A stretch of 50,320 bases of DNA from an uncultured Alphaproteobacteria bacterium (GTDB taxonomy: Bacteria; Pseudomonadota; Alphaproteobacteria; Micropepsales; Micropepsaceae), in assembly GCA_903857685.1 (NCBI GenBank), contig CAIOFO010000126.1:1-50320 (forward strand), written 5' to 3'. Position numbers and translations under genes: made by a program. The notes beneath the pieces are model-generated. The model had not been told where the DNA came from. It saw only the letters and a program-made list of their open reading frames with translations, and made no database searches. Shown piece by piece: positions 23,961-32,341 of this stretch (positions within the stretch are counted from its first letter, which is position 1; every line of letters begins with the position of its first letter).

Positions 23961-24767
23961 GTGTCCCTCGCCGAAAAGCGCGCCGCCTTCCGCGCCCTGC
24001 ACAACCAGGGCTGCTTTGTGATTCCCAATCCCTGGGACCTGGGCAGCGCGCGGCTGCTGCAGCATATGGGTTTTGCCGCCCTGGCCTCGACCAGTTCCGG
24101 TTTTGCCTGGACCACCGGCCGCCCCGATTACGCCGTGACGCGCGACGGCGTGCTGCAGCATCTGGAGTCATTATGCGCGGCGGTGGATCTGCCGGTGAAT
24201 GCAGATTTCGAATCGGGCTTCGCCACCGAACCCGCCGGCGTGGCGGCCAATGTCGCGCTCGCCATCCAGGCGGGGGTAGCGGGCCTGTCGATCGAGGACC
24301 GTGATATCGAGGCTCCGGCCCGGCTTTATGAAGCCGTGCTGGCGGTGGAGCGCATCGCCGCCGCCCGCGCCGCCATAGACCGGTCCGGCACCGGCGTCCT
24401 GCTGGTGGCCCGCACGGAGGGCCTGCTGCGCGATCCGAGTTCCGTCACCCCGGCAATCGACCGGCTGGTGGCCTTCGCGCAGGCGGGCGCCGATTGTCTC
24501 TTTGCGCCCGGCGTGTGGGAAAAGGCCGATATCGCCGCCATGGTCCGCGCCGTGGCGCCCAAGCCGCTGAATGTCCTGATCATGCGTCCGGGCCTGGGCG
24601 TCGCGGAACTGGCCGATCTGGGCGTGCGGCGCATCAGCATCGGCGGCGCCCTGGCGCGGGTCGCCTGGGGCGCCGTGCGGGCGGCGGCGCAGCAGATTCA
24701 GGCCGGCTCTTTCGACGGGCTGGCGCATGCCATGACGGGCCAGGAGCTGAACGGCATCTTCGCCTAG
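23961..24767 (+). CDS. PEP mutase/isocitrate lyase-family enzyme
   Basis: This 268-residue TIM-barrel protein has the superfamily blocks NPWDLGSARLL, LASTSSGFAWTTGRPD, LPVNADFESGF (metal-binding Asp/Glu) and GLSIEDRD. The isocitrate lyase KKCGH motif is absent. Family members cleave or form C-C and C-P bonds (oxaloacetate hydrolase, 2-methylisocitrate lyase, carboxy-PEP mutase), and the exact reaction is open. I prefer GTG 23961, which has AGGAG nine bases upstream and gives VSLAEKR; ATG 23934 adds nine residues but has no ribosome site. It is divergent from the XRE-cupin gene, its likely regulator. Its stop shares CTAG (24764-24767) with the stop of the convergent GNAT gene. Confidence 0.87.
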   Translation: MSLAEKRAAFRALHNQGCFVIPNPWDLGSARLLQHMGFAALASTSSGFAWTTGRPDYAVTRDGVLQHLESLCAAVDLPVNADFESGFATEPAGVAANVALAIQAGVAGLSIEDRDIEAPARLYEAVLAVERIAAARAAIDRSGTGVLLVARTEGLLRDPSSVTPAIDRLVAFAQAGADCLFAPGVWEKADIAAMVRAVAPKPLNVLIMRPGLGVAELADLGVRRISIGGALARVAWGAVRAAAQQIQAGSFDGLAHAMTGQELNGIFA

Positions 24768-25939
24768 AGCGGCTTTTCGTAGATGCGGTAGCGCTTGTAG
24801 GGCACGCCGCCCACCATCTCGATGACATGGCGCACGCGCGTGTTGCGCGCCAGGATCCAGGACAGTTCGCTGTCCACAACGCCGCGGGCGATATTGAAAT
24901 CCCGCACCGACTGGATGACCGACAGCGCCAGCGCCGCGCCGATGGGGGATGATTGCAGGGATTTGCGAACCCCCATCATGGGCATGCGCGCCGTGCGCGG
25001 CCGGCTCACCTTCATCCGCCACAGCAGCTTGGCCCAGTTGAAGGGCAGCAGCCGTCCGTTCATGTCGGCGATCGCCTCATTGAGATTGGGAAAGATCGCG
25101 GCAAAAGCGGCGGGCTTGCCCTGGTATTCGGCGATGGCGACATCGCCCGGCCGCAGCAGCAATTTCAAGATGCCCGACAGGTCGTCAATCTCGGCCCTGG
25201 TCATTTGGACGAAACCCCAATTGTCCGACCAGGCGTCGTTGATGATGTCCAGCAGCATGCTGACTTCGGAATCGAAGTTCTTCTTGTCCATGCGGATATT
25301 GCGCAGCGTGATGTCGCCGCGCCGCATCGACCGCTCCACCAGGCGCCTCAGAGTGTCGGTCGGCGCATCCGGTCCATAGCGATAGGCGATCAGGTCTTCC
25401 GCCGCCTGGTAGCCGTTCTCCACGATATGCCCGGCGAAGTAAGGCTGCGCATGGCCCATCATCACATAGGGCGGCGTGTCGAAGCCCTCGACCAGCAGGC
25501 CCGGCTGGTCCCAGAGCGAAAAGCTCACCGGGCCGATCACCCGCTTCATGCCCTGGCCGCGCAGCCAGCCTTCCGCCGCCTGCAGCAGCGCGGCAAATAT
25601 CTCGGCATCGTCCAGCGCCTCGATGAAGCCGAAATGCCCGGTGGCGTCGTGATAGCGCTCCAGGTGCAGCTGGTCGATCTGCGCCGTGATGCGTCCCACC
25701 GCCACGCCATCGCGGTAGGCCAGAAAAAACGCCGCCCGCGCATGCTGGAAATAGGGATTGTGCTTGGGCATGAAATGGAATTTCCGCTCGATCAGGAGCG
25801 GTGCGACCCATTGCGGATCGCCCGCATAAACCTTGAAGGGAAGGTGATGGAAGTCGTGCCATTGCCGGGCGGTCTCAACCGCGACGACCTCCACCGCTGA
25901 CGTGCTTTTGCCGGCATTCATGGCGGATGGCGAGGACAT
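24764..25939 (-). CDS. GNAT-superfamily N-acyltransferase-like protein
   Basis: The 391-residue cytoplasmic protein belongs to a large GNAT-type family recognised by DPQWVAPLL, KHNPYFQHARAAFFLAYRDG, VGRITAQID, GHFGFIEALDD and IGPVSFSLWDQPGLLVEGFDTPPYVMMGH. Members are unknown or are acyltransferases. Known bacterial ceramide synthases are GNAT-type N-acyltransferases, so an N-acyl transfer onto a long-chain amine is plausible beside the oxoamine synthase further along; this is inference. ATG 25939 has AGGAAAG upstream. The gene diverges from the SDR gene (99 bases apart), and its 3' end overlaps the PEP mutase-like stop within CTAG. Confidence 0.75.
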   Translation of the reverse strand: MSSPSAMNAGKSTSAVEVVAVETARQWHDFHHLPFKVYAGDPQWVAPLLIERKFHFMPKHNPYFQHARAAFFLAYRDGVAVGRITAQIDQLHLERYHDATGHFGFIEALDDAEIFAALLQAAEGWLRGQGMKRVIGPVSFSLWDQPGLLVEGFDTPPYVMMGHAQPYFAGHIVENGYQAAEDLIAYRYGPDAPTDTLRRLVERSMRRGDITLRNIRMDKKNFDSEVSMLLDIINDAWSDNWGFVQMTRAEIDDLSGILKLLLRPGDVAIAEYQGKPAAFAAIFPNLNEAIADMNGRLLPFNWAKLLWRMKVSRPRTARMPMMGVRKSLQSSPIGAALALSVIQSVRDFNIARGVVDSELSWILARNTRVRHVIEMVGGVPYKRYRIYEKPL

Positions 25940-26038
25940 GGGCTTTCCTGAATTTTCGGGACCATAGCGTTGGAAGTGCCGATTTGATAGTAAGGATCGG
26001 CCGCATTTTCGCGGGTCCGCCCTGAAAAAACGCATCCG

Positions 26039-26791
26039 ATGCCCGAGACGAAAATCCTGATTACCGGCGCATCCAGCGGCATCGGCGCGGCGCTGGCCCG
26101 CAGCTATGCCCGTCCCGGCGCGACGCTTGTTCTATGGGGCCGCGATGCGCCCCGGCTGGAGGCGGTCGCCGTGGAATGCCGCCGGCGCGGCGCCGCCGTG
26201 ATGGCCGACCCTTTCGATCTGCGTGACATGGCGGCAATGGCCCAGCGCCTGGCGAAATGCGATGCGGAAGGTGCCATTGACCTGGCGATATTCTGCGCCG
26301 GCCTGGGCGGCATCGTGCCGCCCGACCAGTTCGCCCAGGCGCCGCAGCTTGCCCAGGCCATGGCGGAGGTGAATTTCACCTCGCCGGTTGTCGGCGCCGG
26401 CATCATGTCGGGGGCGATGGCGGGGCGCGGCCGGGGGCAGATCGTGCTGGTGGGCTCCATCGCGGAATCCTTCCCGCTGCCCATGTCGCCCGTCTATGCC
26501 GGCAGCAAGGCCGGCCTGGCCATGTTCGCCGAGGCGCTGGCGGGCCGCATGACGCCGCATGGCGTCGCCGTCACCCTGGTCTCGCCCGGCTACATCGACA
26601 CGCCGATGAGCCAACAGCTGAACAAGCCCAGGCCCTTCCTGCTGTCGGCCGACCGCGCGGCCGAGATCATTAAGCGCAAGCTGGCGCGGCGGCCGCTGCG
26701 CATCGTCCTGCCCTGGCAGTTCATCTGGATTCGCGCTCTTGCGATGTTGCTGCCGCGCCCGCTGCTGCGGCGCATCCTGCGCAGCGCATGA
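26039..26791 (+). CDS. Short-chain dehydrogenase/reductase
   Basis: The 250 residues form a classical SDR: cofactor loop TGASSGIG (9-16), catalytic S140, Y153 and K157 (YAGSK), and PGYIDTPM after the active site. The C-terminal 40 residues are hydrophobic and basic (WQFIWIRALAMLLPRPLLRRIL), suggesting membrane contact as in lipid-acting SDRs such as 3-ketosphinganine reductases. The substrate cannot be read directly. The stop overlaps the next start by four bases (ATGA), so it is translated with a membrane protein and a GT39 enzyme in a three-gene operon. ATG 26039 is the first codon of the conserved strand. Confidence 0.88.
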   Translation: MPETKILITGASSGIGAALARSYARPGATLVLWGRDAPRLEAVAVECRRRGAAVMADPFDLRDMAAMAQRLAKCDAEGAIDLAIFCAGLGGIVPPDQFAQAPQLAQAMAEVNFTSPVVGAGIMSGAMAGRGRGQIVLVGSIAESFPLPMSPVYAGSKAGLAMFAEALAGRMTPHGVAVTLVSPGYIDTPMSQQLNKPRPFLLSADRAAEIIKRKLARRPLRIVLPWQFIWIRALAMLLPRPLLRRILRSA

Positions 26792-27747
26792 CCCATCCGC
26801 ATGACACCCCTCTCAACGCCGGCCCGTTCGCCGCCATGGCGGCAAGCCGCCGCGGCCGGCTGGCGCTGCAGATCCTGCGCTGGGCCGTTCCGCTCTTCCT
26901 GCTGGTGTTTCTCGGGCGCCGCCTGACAGAGCTGGGCTGGCGCGAAATCTGGACCACGCGTCCGGCAAACCCGGTCTTCTATGTCTTCCTGGTCCTGCAA
27001 TTCTTCCTGCAGCCGCTGGGCGATTATCTCATCTATCGCAATTTGTGGGGCAGGACATCCCTGCCGCTGTCCGTGCTGCTGCGCAAGCGCTTCCTCAACA
27101 GCGCCATGTTCGATTATTCGGGCGAACTGTATTTCTACTTCTGGGCGCAGCGCCGGCTGAAGCTGCCGCACAAGAGCCTGGTGCACGCCATCAAGGACAG
27201 CAATCTGCTGTCGGGCGGCGCGGGGCTGGCGATGGTGTGGCTGGTCCTTCTCGCTTTGCTGGCAGGCGGCGGATTTCATCTTCCCCAAATCGCCGCCGAC
27301 CATCGCTGGCTGGATGTGCTGGTCGGCACCGTGCCGCTCATTCTCTGCGCCGCCCTGCTGCTCGGCCACCGCAGGCTGACAATTCTCAGCCGCCGCCAGA
27401 TCGCGCAGACCTTCGCCATCCATATGTCGCGCAGCCTGCTGGTGCTGCTGGTCGAATTCGCCATGTGGGAAGTGTCCGGCGCCCTGCCCTCCGCCATCGC
27501 CTGCCTGCAATTTGTGGGTTTGCGGCTGATCGTGACGCGCCTGCCGCTGCTGCCCAACAAGGATCTGGTGTTCGTCGGCGCCGGCATTGCGGCGGCGGGG
27601 CTGGTCCATGTCGCCGTCACGCCGGTCGCCACCGTGCTGGTGATCCTGGCGGCGGCGGACCTGATCCTGGGCTGCGCGGTGATCGGGCTGCCCTGGGCGC
27701 TGGAGCATTTTGTCCTGCGCCGCAAGAATGAAGAAGCCGCGACGTGA
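26788..27747 (+). CDS. Polytopic membrane protein, flippase-like
   Basis: The 319 residues contain about eight hydrophobic helices, starting at residues 28-45. The pattern (helices separated by short basic loops, FDYSGELYFYFWAQRRL, and an AIHMSRSLLVLLVEFAMWEV segment) recalls the lysylphosphatidylglycerol-synthetase-type membrane fold and polysaccharide flippase-like proteins, but I cannot name a family with confidence. It sits between the SDR and the GT39 enzyme with overlaps on both sides (ATGA at 26788, GTGA at 27744). It therefore likely moves or anchors the lipid-linked intermediate the neighbours act on. This role is inferred from context. Confidence 0.65.
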   Translation: MTHPHDTPLNAGPFAAMAASRRGRLALQILRWAVPLFLLVFLGRRLTELGWREIWTTRPANPVFYVFLVLQFFLQPLGDYLIYRNLWGRTSLPLSVLLRKRFLNSAMFDYSGELYFYFWAQRRLKLPHKSLVHAIKDSNLLSGGAGLAMVWLVLLALLAGGGFHLPQIAADHRWLDVLVGTVPLILCAALLLGHRRLTILSRRQIAQTFAIHMSRSLLVLLVEFAMWEVSGALPSAIACLQFVGLRLIVTRLPLLPNKDLVFVGAGIAAAGLVHVAVTPVATVLVILAAADLILGCAVIGLPWALEHFVLRRKNEEAAT

Positions 27748-29432
27748 ATTTGCGGACGCGCTCGCCCCTGTTCTGGATCCTGGCCGCCGCCGCCGCGCTG
27801 CGGCTGGCCGGGCTGTTCTGGGGCCTGCCCGCCTCCGATGGCTGGGACGATGACGGCTTCGCGCCGCGCAATTTCCTCACCGCCCTGGCGCTCACCTACA
27901 AGCCCGGTTCCTATTTCACCTATCCGCCGCTGCACGCCTTCCTGCTGGCGATCCTCACCTTGCCGGGCTCCATCGCCGCTCTTCTGCATGTTTCTTCCTG
28001 GACGCAGGCCGGCGTGGTGGGCGTATTCATCAGGCCGTCCACCATGACCTTCTTCGCCGTCACGGCGCGGCTGGTGAGCGCGGCGATGTCGCTGGGCATC
28101 ATCGCCTGCGCCGGACAAATGGCGCAATTGATCGCGGGCCGCAGAGCCGGCCTCTTTGCCGCCGCCGCCTGCGCCCTTGGCGTGACGCTGACCTATTACG
28201 GCCAGGTCACCAACCTCGATGTGCCGTATCTGTTCTGGAGCATGCTCTCGCTGATCTGCTGGATGCGCGCCGTCGCCCGGCACGAGCCGGCGCAATTTCG
28301 CCGGGCCATATTGTTCGCAGCCGCCGCCATCGCCACCAAGGACCAGGCCTATGCCATTTTCCTGCTGAGCGTGCCGCTCCTGCTTGCGCTGTGGTTCGCG
28401 ACAGACAATTGGCCGCGCGCGCATGCCCGGCAGGTATTTCTTTCGATCCTGCTCCCGGCGCTGGCCGCCCTGTTTCTTCTCCTGCTGCTGGACGGCGCCA
28501 TCACCAATCCAGCCGGCTTCGCCCGGCGGCTTGCCTTCCTGACAGGGCCGGCCAGCCGGGACTATGCCAATTACGCGCACGACAAGAGCGGCCGCCTGGC
28601 GCTGCTGGGGGACGCGGCCAGCCATTTCACGCTGGGGCTCGCGGCCGCGGCGCTCGCCGCTTTCGGCGCGGCGCTTTGCCTGCCGGGCCTGCGGAAAAAG
28701 GACCCCGCATGGCTGGCGGGATTGTTGCCGCTGCTGGCGATTTTTTCCTTCACGCTCTGCTTCAATTTTGTCGCGCTGCGCAGCGATGCGCGCTTCCTGC
28801 TGCCGCAAGCCGTCCTGGCCACGGTCTATATCGGCATCGCCGCCGATAAACTGGCTTTCGCGCCCTTGCCCTGGCCGGGCCGCACCGCGCTGGCGGCCAT
28901 CGCCCTGTTTGCCCTGTACCAGTGCCTGGGCGTCGATGCGGCCTTGCTGTCCGATCCGCGTTACGACGCCGAGCGCTGGATGGCGGCCAATATCCGTCCC
29001 GGCGACAGCGTGGAAACCTACGGCCAGAATGCCTACCTGCCGCGCCTGCCGCAAAGCGCGATCGTCTCACGCATCGGTCCGGGCGCGCTCGCCATCCGCA
29101 ATCCCCTGCCGGGTGTGCGCGAACTCAAACAGCCCTTCGGCGCCGTCGAAAACCGCCGTCCCCGCTTTATTGTCGTCAGCGCCTGGTGGGTTCAGCGCTA
29201 TCTTGCTCTGGAACCGGTGGCCGGCGGCCGGACTCCGTCCCCGATCCTGCAACGGCAATATGCCGATGCCGATGCGCGCGGCTATTTCGCCGCTCTCTAT
29301 GGCGGCGGGCTGCGCTACCGCCCGGTGCATCAATCCACCCCCGCTGGCGGGCTGCTTCCCGCCATCCATATCCATGAGAGCCTGGACGAAAATATCGATA
29401 TTTTCGAACGCGTGGCGGATGGCCCGCCCTAG
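27744..29432 (+). CDS. GT39/ArnT-like polyprenyl-linked glycosyltransferase
   Basis: This 562-residue membrane protein has an N-terminal helix, then an acidic loop (ASDGWDDDGFAPRN), many helices to about residue 395 and a soluble C-terminal domain (about 400-562). This is the arrangement of GT39/PMT-type and ArnT-type enzymes, which use a polyprenyl-phosphate sugar as donor on the outer face of the inner membrane; the acidic residues in the first loop are the expected catalytic ones. The acceptor could be a lipid, glycan or protein. It starts at GTG 27744, overlapping the previous stop, and ends sharing CTAG with the convergent GT4 gene. It is the last gene of the SDR operon. Confidence 0.8.
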   Translation: MNLRTRSPLFWILAAAAALRLAGLFWGLPASDGWDDDGFAPRNFLTALALTYKPGSYFTYPPLHAFLLAILTLPGSIAALLHVSSWTQAGVVGVFIRPSTMTFFAVTARLVSAAMSLGIIACAGQMAQLIAGRRAGLFAAAACALGVTLTYYGQVTNLDVPYLFWSMLSLICWMRAVARHEPAQFRRAILFAAAAIATKDQAYAIFLLSVPLLLALWFATDNWPRAHARQVFLSILLPALAALFLLLLLDGAITNPAGFARRLAFLTGPASRDYANYAHDKSGRLALLGDAASHFTLGLAAAALAAFGAALCLPGLRKKDPAWLAGLLPLLAIFSFTLCFNFVALRSDARFLLPQAVLATVYIGIAADKLAFAPLPWPGRTALAAIALFALYQCLGVDAALLSDPRYDAERWMAANIRPGDSVETYGQNAYLPRLPQSAIVSRIGPGALAIRNPLPGVRELKQPFGAVENRRPRFIVVSAWWVQRYLALEPVAGGRTPSPILQRQYADADARGYFAALYGGGLRYRPVHQSTPAGGLLPAIHIHESLDENIDIFERVADGPP

Positions 29433-30730
29433 CGGACCTGCGGCCTGCCGGCGGCGCGGAACAATTCGTCCTCGATGATCCGCGCATGCGTCCTGGCATT
29501 GAAATCCCGTTCAATCCGCGCCCGCCCCGCCGCGCCGTCGCGCCGGCGAAGGCCGGCATCGAAGAAATAATTCCGGCAGGCTTCCGCCAGCGCCGCGATG
29601 TCGGGCGGCGATCCCGGCGCCAGCCTGCCGCTGACGCCGTCCTCGATCATCTCGCCCATGCCGCCGACATCGAACGCCACGACGGGCTTCGCCATCGCCA
29701 TGGCTTCCAGCACCGCCAGGGGAAGCGGATCCTGGTAGATGCTGGGCACCACCGCAACATCGAAATCCGCCACATAGGCGATGACGGCGGCGCGACAGCC
29801 GATGAAATGCACCTCTCCGGCCAGGCCAAGCTGGCGCACAAGCGCCCGGCATTCCTCCAGATGATCGGTTTTCATGTCCTGCGGCGTGTCGCCGATCACG
29901 GCGAAGTGGCAGCGCGCCCAGTCCCCGGGCTCCAGCCTGTCCCGCAGCAGGCGGGCGGCGCGGATCATCTCCACATAACCCTTGCGCGGCAGGATGCGGC
30001 CATGGCTGCCGAAAATGACGGCGCTGGCGTCCAGGCCAAGCTCCCGGCGCAGCGCCGCTTGCGTTCTGCCCGCATCGAACTCGTCAATGTCAATCGCATC
30101 ATGGATCAGGCGGATCTTTTCCGGGCACCGGCCAAACTGGCGCGCGGTGGGCCGCGAGACGCAGATGATGGCTTTCACGTTCTTTCCCGCCGCCAGATTT
30201 GCGTGCAATCCGCGCGCCGCGCCGCCGACGGATGTATAAAGAACATGCCAAAGTGTCGGCGTGCCGGTCAGGACCGCCAGGATGCCGCCGGCGATATTGG
30301 CCATGGTGCCGTTGCAGAATATGGCGTCATAGCGTTCCCGCCGCACCCTGCGCGACAGGCGGATGATGGCGGCGGCGGCCAGAAATACATTGCCGCAGGC
30401 CCGCAGGATCTTCAGCGGCCAGGGCGCGGCCAGGTCGCCGCGTTCGACCGGCCGCGACAGCGGCGCGAAAATATGTTCGATCAGCCCCGGCTCGAACAAC
30501 AATTCATCGGCGGCCCTGTTCTCCAGCAAGCGTTCGCTGACAATGCCTGCACGCGGCACCAGCACGGCGCGGTGAACGCGCGCCGGATCGAGAAACTTCA
30601 CAATGTCCAGCAGCGTCTTGCCAGGGCCGCCATTGCGCGACGTGTCGTTGATGAAAAGCACGCGAAGCCGCCCGGACTTGTCATCCGGCTTTTGCAATTT
30701 CGGAACGGGACTGTCGGAAGGCAGGAGCAT
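29429..30730 (-). CDS. GT4-family glycosyltransferase
   Basis: The 433-residue cytoplasmic protein has the GT-B fold of family 4: an N-terminal Rossmann half (LRVLFINDTSRNGGPGKTLLDIVKFL), a hinge, and a C-terminal donor half with GSHGRILPRKGYVEMIRAA and VAVVPSIYQDPLPLAVLEAMAMAKPVVAFDVGG, which contains the expected E-x7-E motif for nucleotide-sugar binding. The sugar is unknown. It runs opposite to the GT39 gene, sharing CTAG at the stops, and diverges from the GT22 gene with a gap of about 66 bases, so these two probably share a promoter region. Confidence 0.9.
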   Translation of the reverse strand: MLLPSDSPVPKLQKPDDKSGRLRVLFINDTSRNGGPGKTLLDIVKFLDPARVHRAVLVPRAGIVSERLLENRAADELLFEPGLIEHIFAPLSRPVERGDLAAPWPLKILRACGNVFLAAAAIIRLSRRVRRERYDAIFCNGTMANIAGGILAVLTGTPTLWHVLYTSVGGAARGLHANLAAGKNVKAIICVSRPTARQFGRCPEKIRLIHDAIDIDEFDAGRTQAALRRELGLDASAVIFGSHGRILPRKGYVEMIRAARLLRDRLEPGDWARCHFAVIGDTPQDMKTDHLEECRALVRQLGLAGEVHFIGCRAAVIAYVADFDVAVVPSIYQDPLPLAVLEAMAMAKPVVAFDVGGMGEMIEDGVSGRLAPGSPPDIAALAEACRNYFFDAGLRRRDGAAGRARIERDFNARTHARIIEDELFRAAGRPQVR

Positions 30731-30796
30731 CGCCGGATCGACTATAAAAGCCGTGCATGATAGCGTCTACATGCCGCGCGGGTGGATTGCCGTTTC

Positions 30797-32341
30797 ATGC
30801 CTGAGGAATTGGACAACGACCCTGCCGTCACCAGGGCGCTTGGGCGCAGCCTTGCGCTGATCACCGCCGTCACAGTCATCACCGCCTGTTTCAGCGATCT
30901 CTATTATTTCCCGGACGAGCACTACCAGGTGCTGGAATTCATGAGCCTGAAGCTGGGCATCACCGCCCCTTCGGACATGCCATGGGAATATTTCGCCCAT
31001 ATCCGCCCCTGGATGCAGCCCTTTGTCTATACCCTGATCGCCAGGCCGCTGCTGCTCCTGGGCATCAGGGACCTTTTCTTCGTCACCTTCCTGCTGCGGC
31101 TGGCCACCGGGCTGTTCTCGCTGGCGGCGCTGGCGCTGTTCGCCCGCAAGGTCCTGCCCTCGATCAAGGGCGAAGCGGAAAAGCTCGCCTTTGCGCGCTA
31201 CCTGCCCTTCTTCGGGTTCCTGCCCTATCTGTTTGTCCGCACCTCGTCCGAAACCATCTCCGCGGCCTTCTTCACGCTTGGCCTGGCGCTGGCCATGCGT
31301 CCCGGCAACCGGCTGTTCTGGGCGGGCCTGTGCTGCGGCCTGGCCTTTGACTGCCGCTACCAGTCCGCCCTGCTCATCATCGGGCTCTTTGCCTGGCTGC
31401 TATTCGTGGCCCGCGCGCCGCTGAGGGCGCTGACGGCATTTTCCGCCGCGATGCTTCTTGCCGTGCTGGCGGGCGCCTGGGTCGATCACTGGGGCTATGG
31501 CGCATGGCAGTTCACGCTCTGGCTCTATTTCAAGGCCAACATCCTGGACGGCGTCGCCGCCCAGCAATATGGCACCCAGCCCTTCTTCGCCTATTTCTAT
31601 CTCTTGCCGGCGCAGTTCTTTTTTCTGATCACCCTGGTGCTGATGGCGTCCATGATGGTGATGTGGCTGCGCAATCCCCGGCATGTCCTGACCTGGGTGA
31701 CGCTGCCTTTCCTGGTGCTGAACATGGCGGTCGGCCACAAGGAGGCGCGCTTCCTGTTTCCGCTCGCCATCCTGGCGACGGCTTTTCCGGTGCTGGCATT
31801 TTCCCCCCGGCTGACGCGCTGGCGCCCCTTTGCGGCGCGCCTCTGGTCGTACCGCAATTCCGGCGCGGCCAAACTCATCACGGCGGTGTCGGTGCTGCTG
31901 ATGGCGTTCCTGGCGGTCTATCCGTTCGGCTTCCGGCCGCACATGCCGATGGCGCGCTATCTCTACCGCAATTTTCCCGCCGGGCTTGTCGCCTACAGCT
32001 TCGACAAGCAGCCCTTTGTCTCCTATCCGATGTACCGCCAGCCCGGAACGCGGTTTGAAAAGCTGCAAACGCATTCGCAATTGCTGCCCCTGCTGGACAA
32101 GGGTCCGGTCTATCTGCTGGCGGGCCGGCCCAGTCTGGCGGCGGGCCTGCTTCCCGCCGGGGCGCGGGCGCGCGCGATCTATTCGGAGTTTCCCCTGGAA
32201 AGCCTGGGCTATGGCGCGGCGGGGACGCGCTATCTCGATGCCTTTGCCCGCTTCTCCGCCTGGGCCCCATTCCTGAAATTGCCGCCGCTGGACTGGGTCA
32301 CGCTCTACCGCGTGGACCGCGCCGCGGCGATCCGCTCATAG
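30797..32341 (+). CDS. GT22-family mannosyltransferase-like membrane protein
   Basis: This 514-residue membrane protein has the GT22 signatures: an acidic D40-E41 in the first lumen-type loop (YYFPDEHYQVLEF) and the family's HKE triad at 314-316 (VGHKEARFLFPL), with about ten membrane helices. GT22 enzymes include eukaryotic Alg9, Alg12 and PIG-B mannosyltransferases; bacterial members are less common and use polyprenyl-phosphate-linked mannose or related donors. ATG 30797 has GGTGGA ten bases upstream; GTG 30782 is an alternative. Its 3' end overlaps the convergent GT4 gene by 37 bases. Together with GT39 it implies glycan assembly on the outer side of the inner membrane. Confidence 0.82.
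   Translation: MPEELDNDPAVTRALGRSLALITAVTVITACFSDLYYFPDEHYQVLEFMSLKLGITAPSDMPWEYFAHIRPWMQPFVYTLIARPLLLLGIRDLFFVTFLLRLATGLFSLAALALFARKVLPSIKGEAEKLAFARYLPFFGFLPYLFVRTSSETISAAFFTLGLALAMRPGNRLFWAGLCCGLAFDCRYQSALLIIGLFAWLLFVARAPLRALTAFSAAMLLAVLAGAWVDHWGYGAWQFTLWLYFKANILDGVAAQQYGTQPFFAYFYLLPAQFFFLITLVLMASMMVMWLRNPRHVLTWVTLPFLVLNMAVGHKEARFLFPLAILATAFPVLAFSPRLTRWRPFAARLWSYRNSGAAKLITAVSVLLMAFLAVYPFGFRPHMPMARYLYRNFPAGLVAYSFDKQPFVSYPMYRQPGTRFEKLQTHSQLLPLLDKGPVYLLAGRPSLAAGLLPAGARARAIYSEFPLESLGYGAAGTRYLDAFARFSAWAPFLKLPPLDWVTLYRVDRAAAIRS

Noticed and set aside
23961-24767. Isocitrate lyase of the glyoxylate shunt
   Set aside because: The protein is half the usual length and lacks the KKCGH catalytic motif, so only the wider PEP mutase/isocitrate lyase superfamily is claimed.
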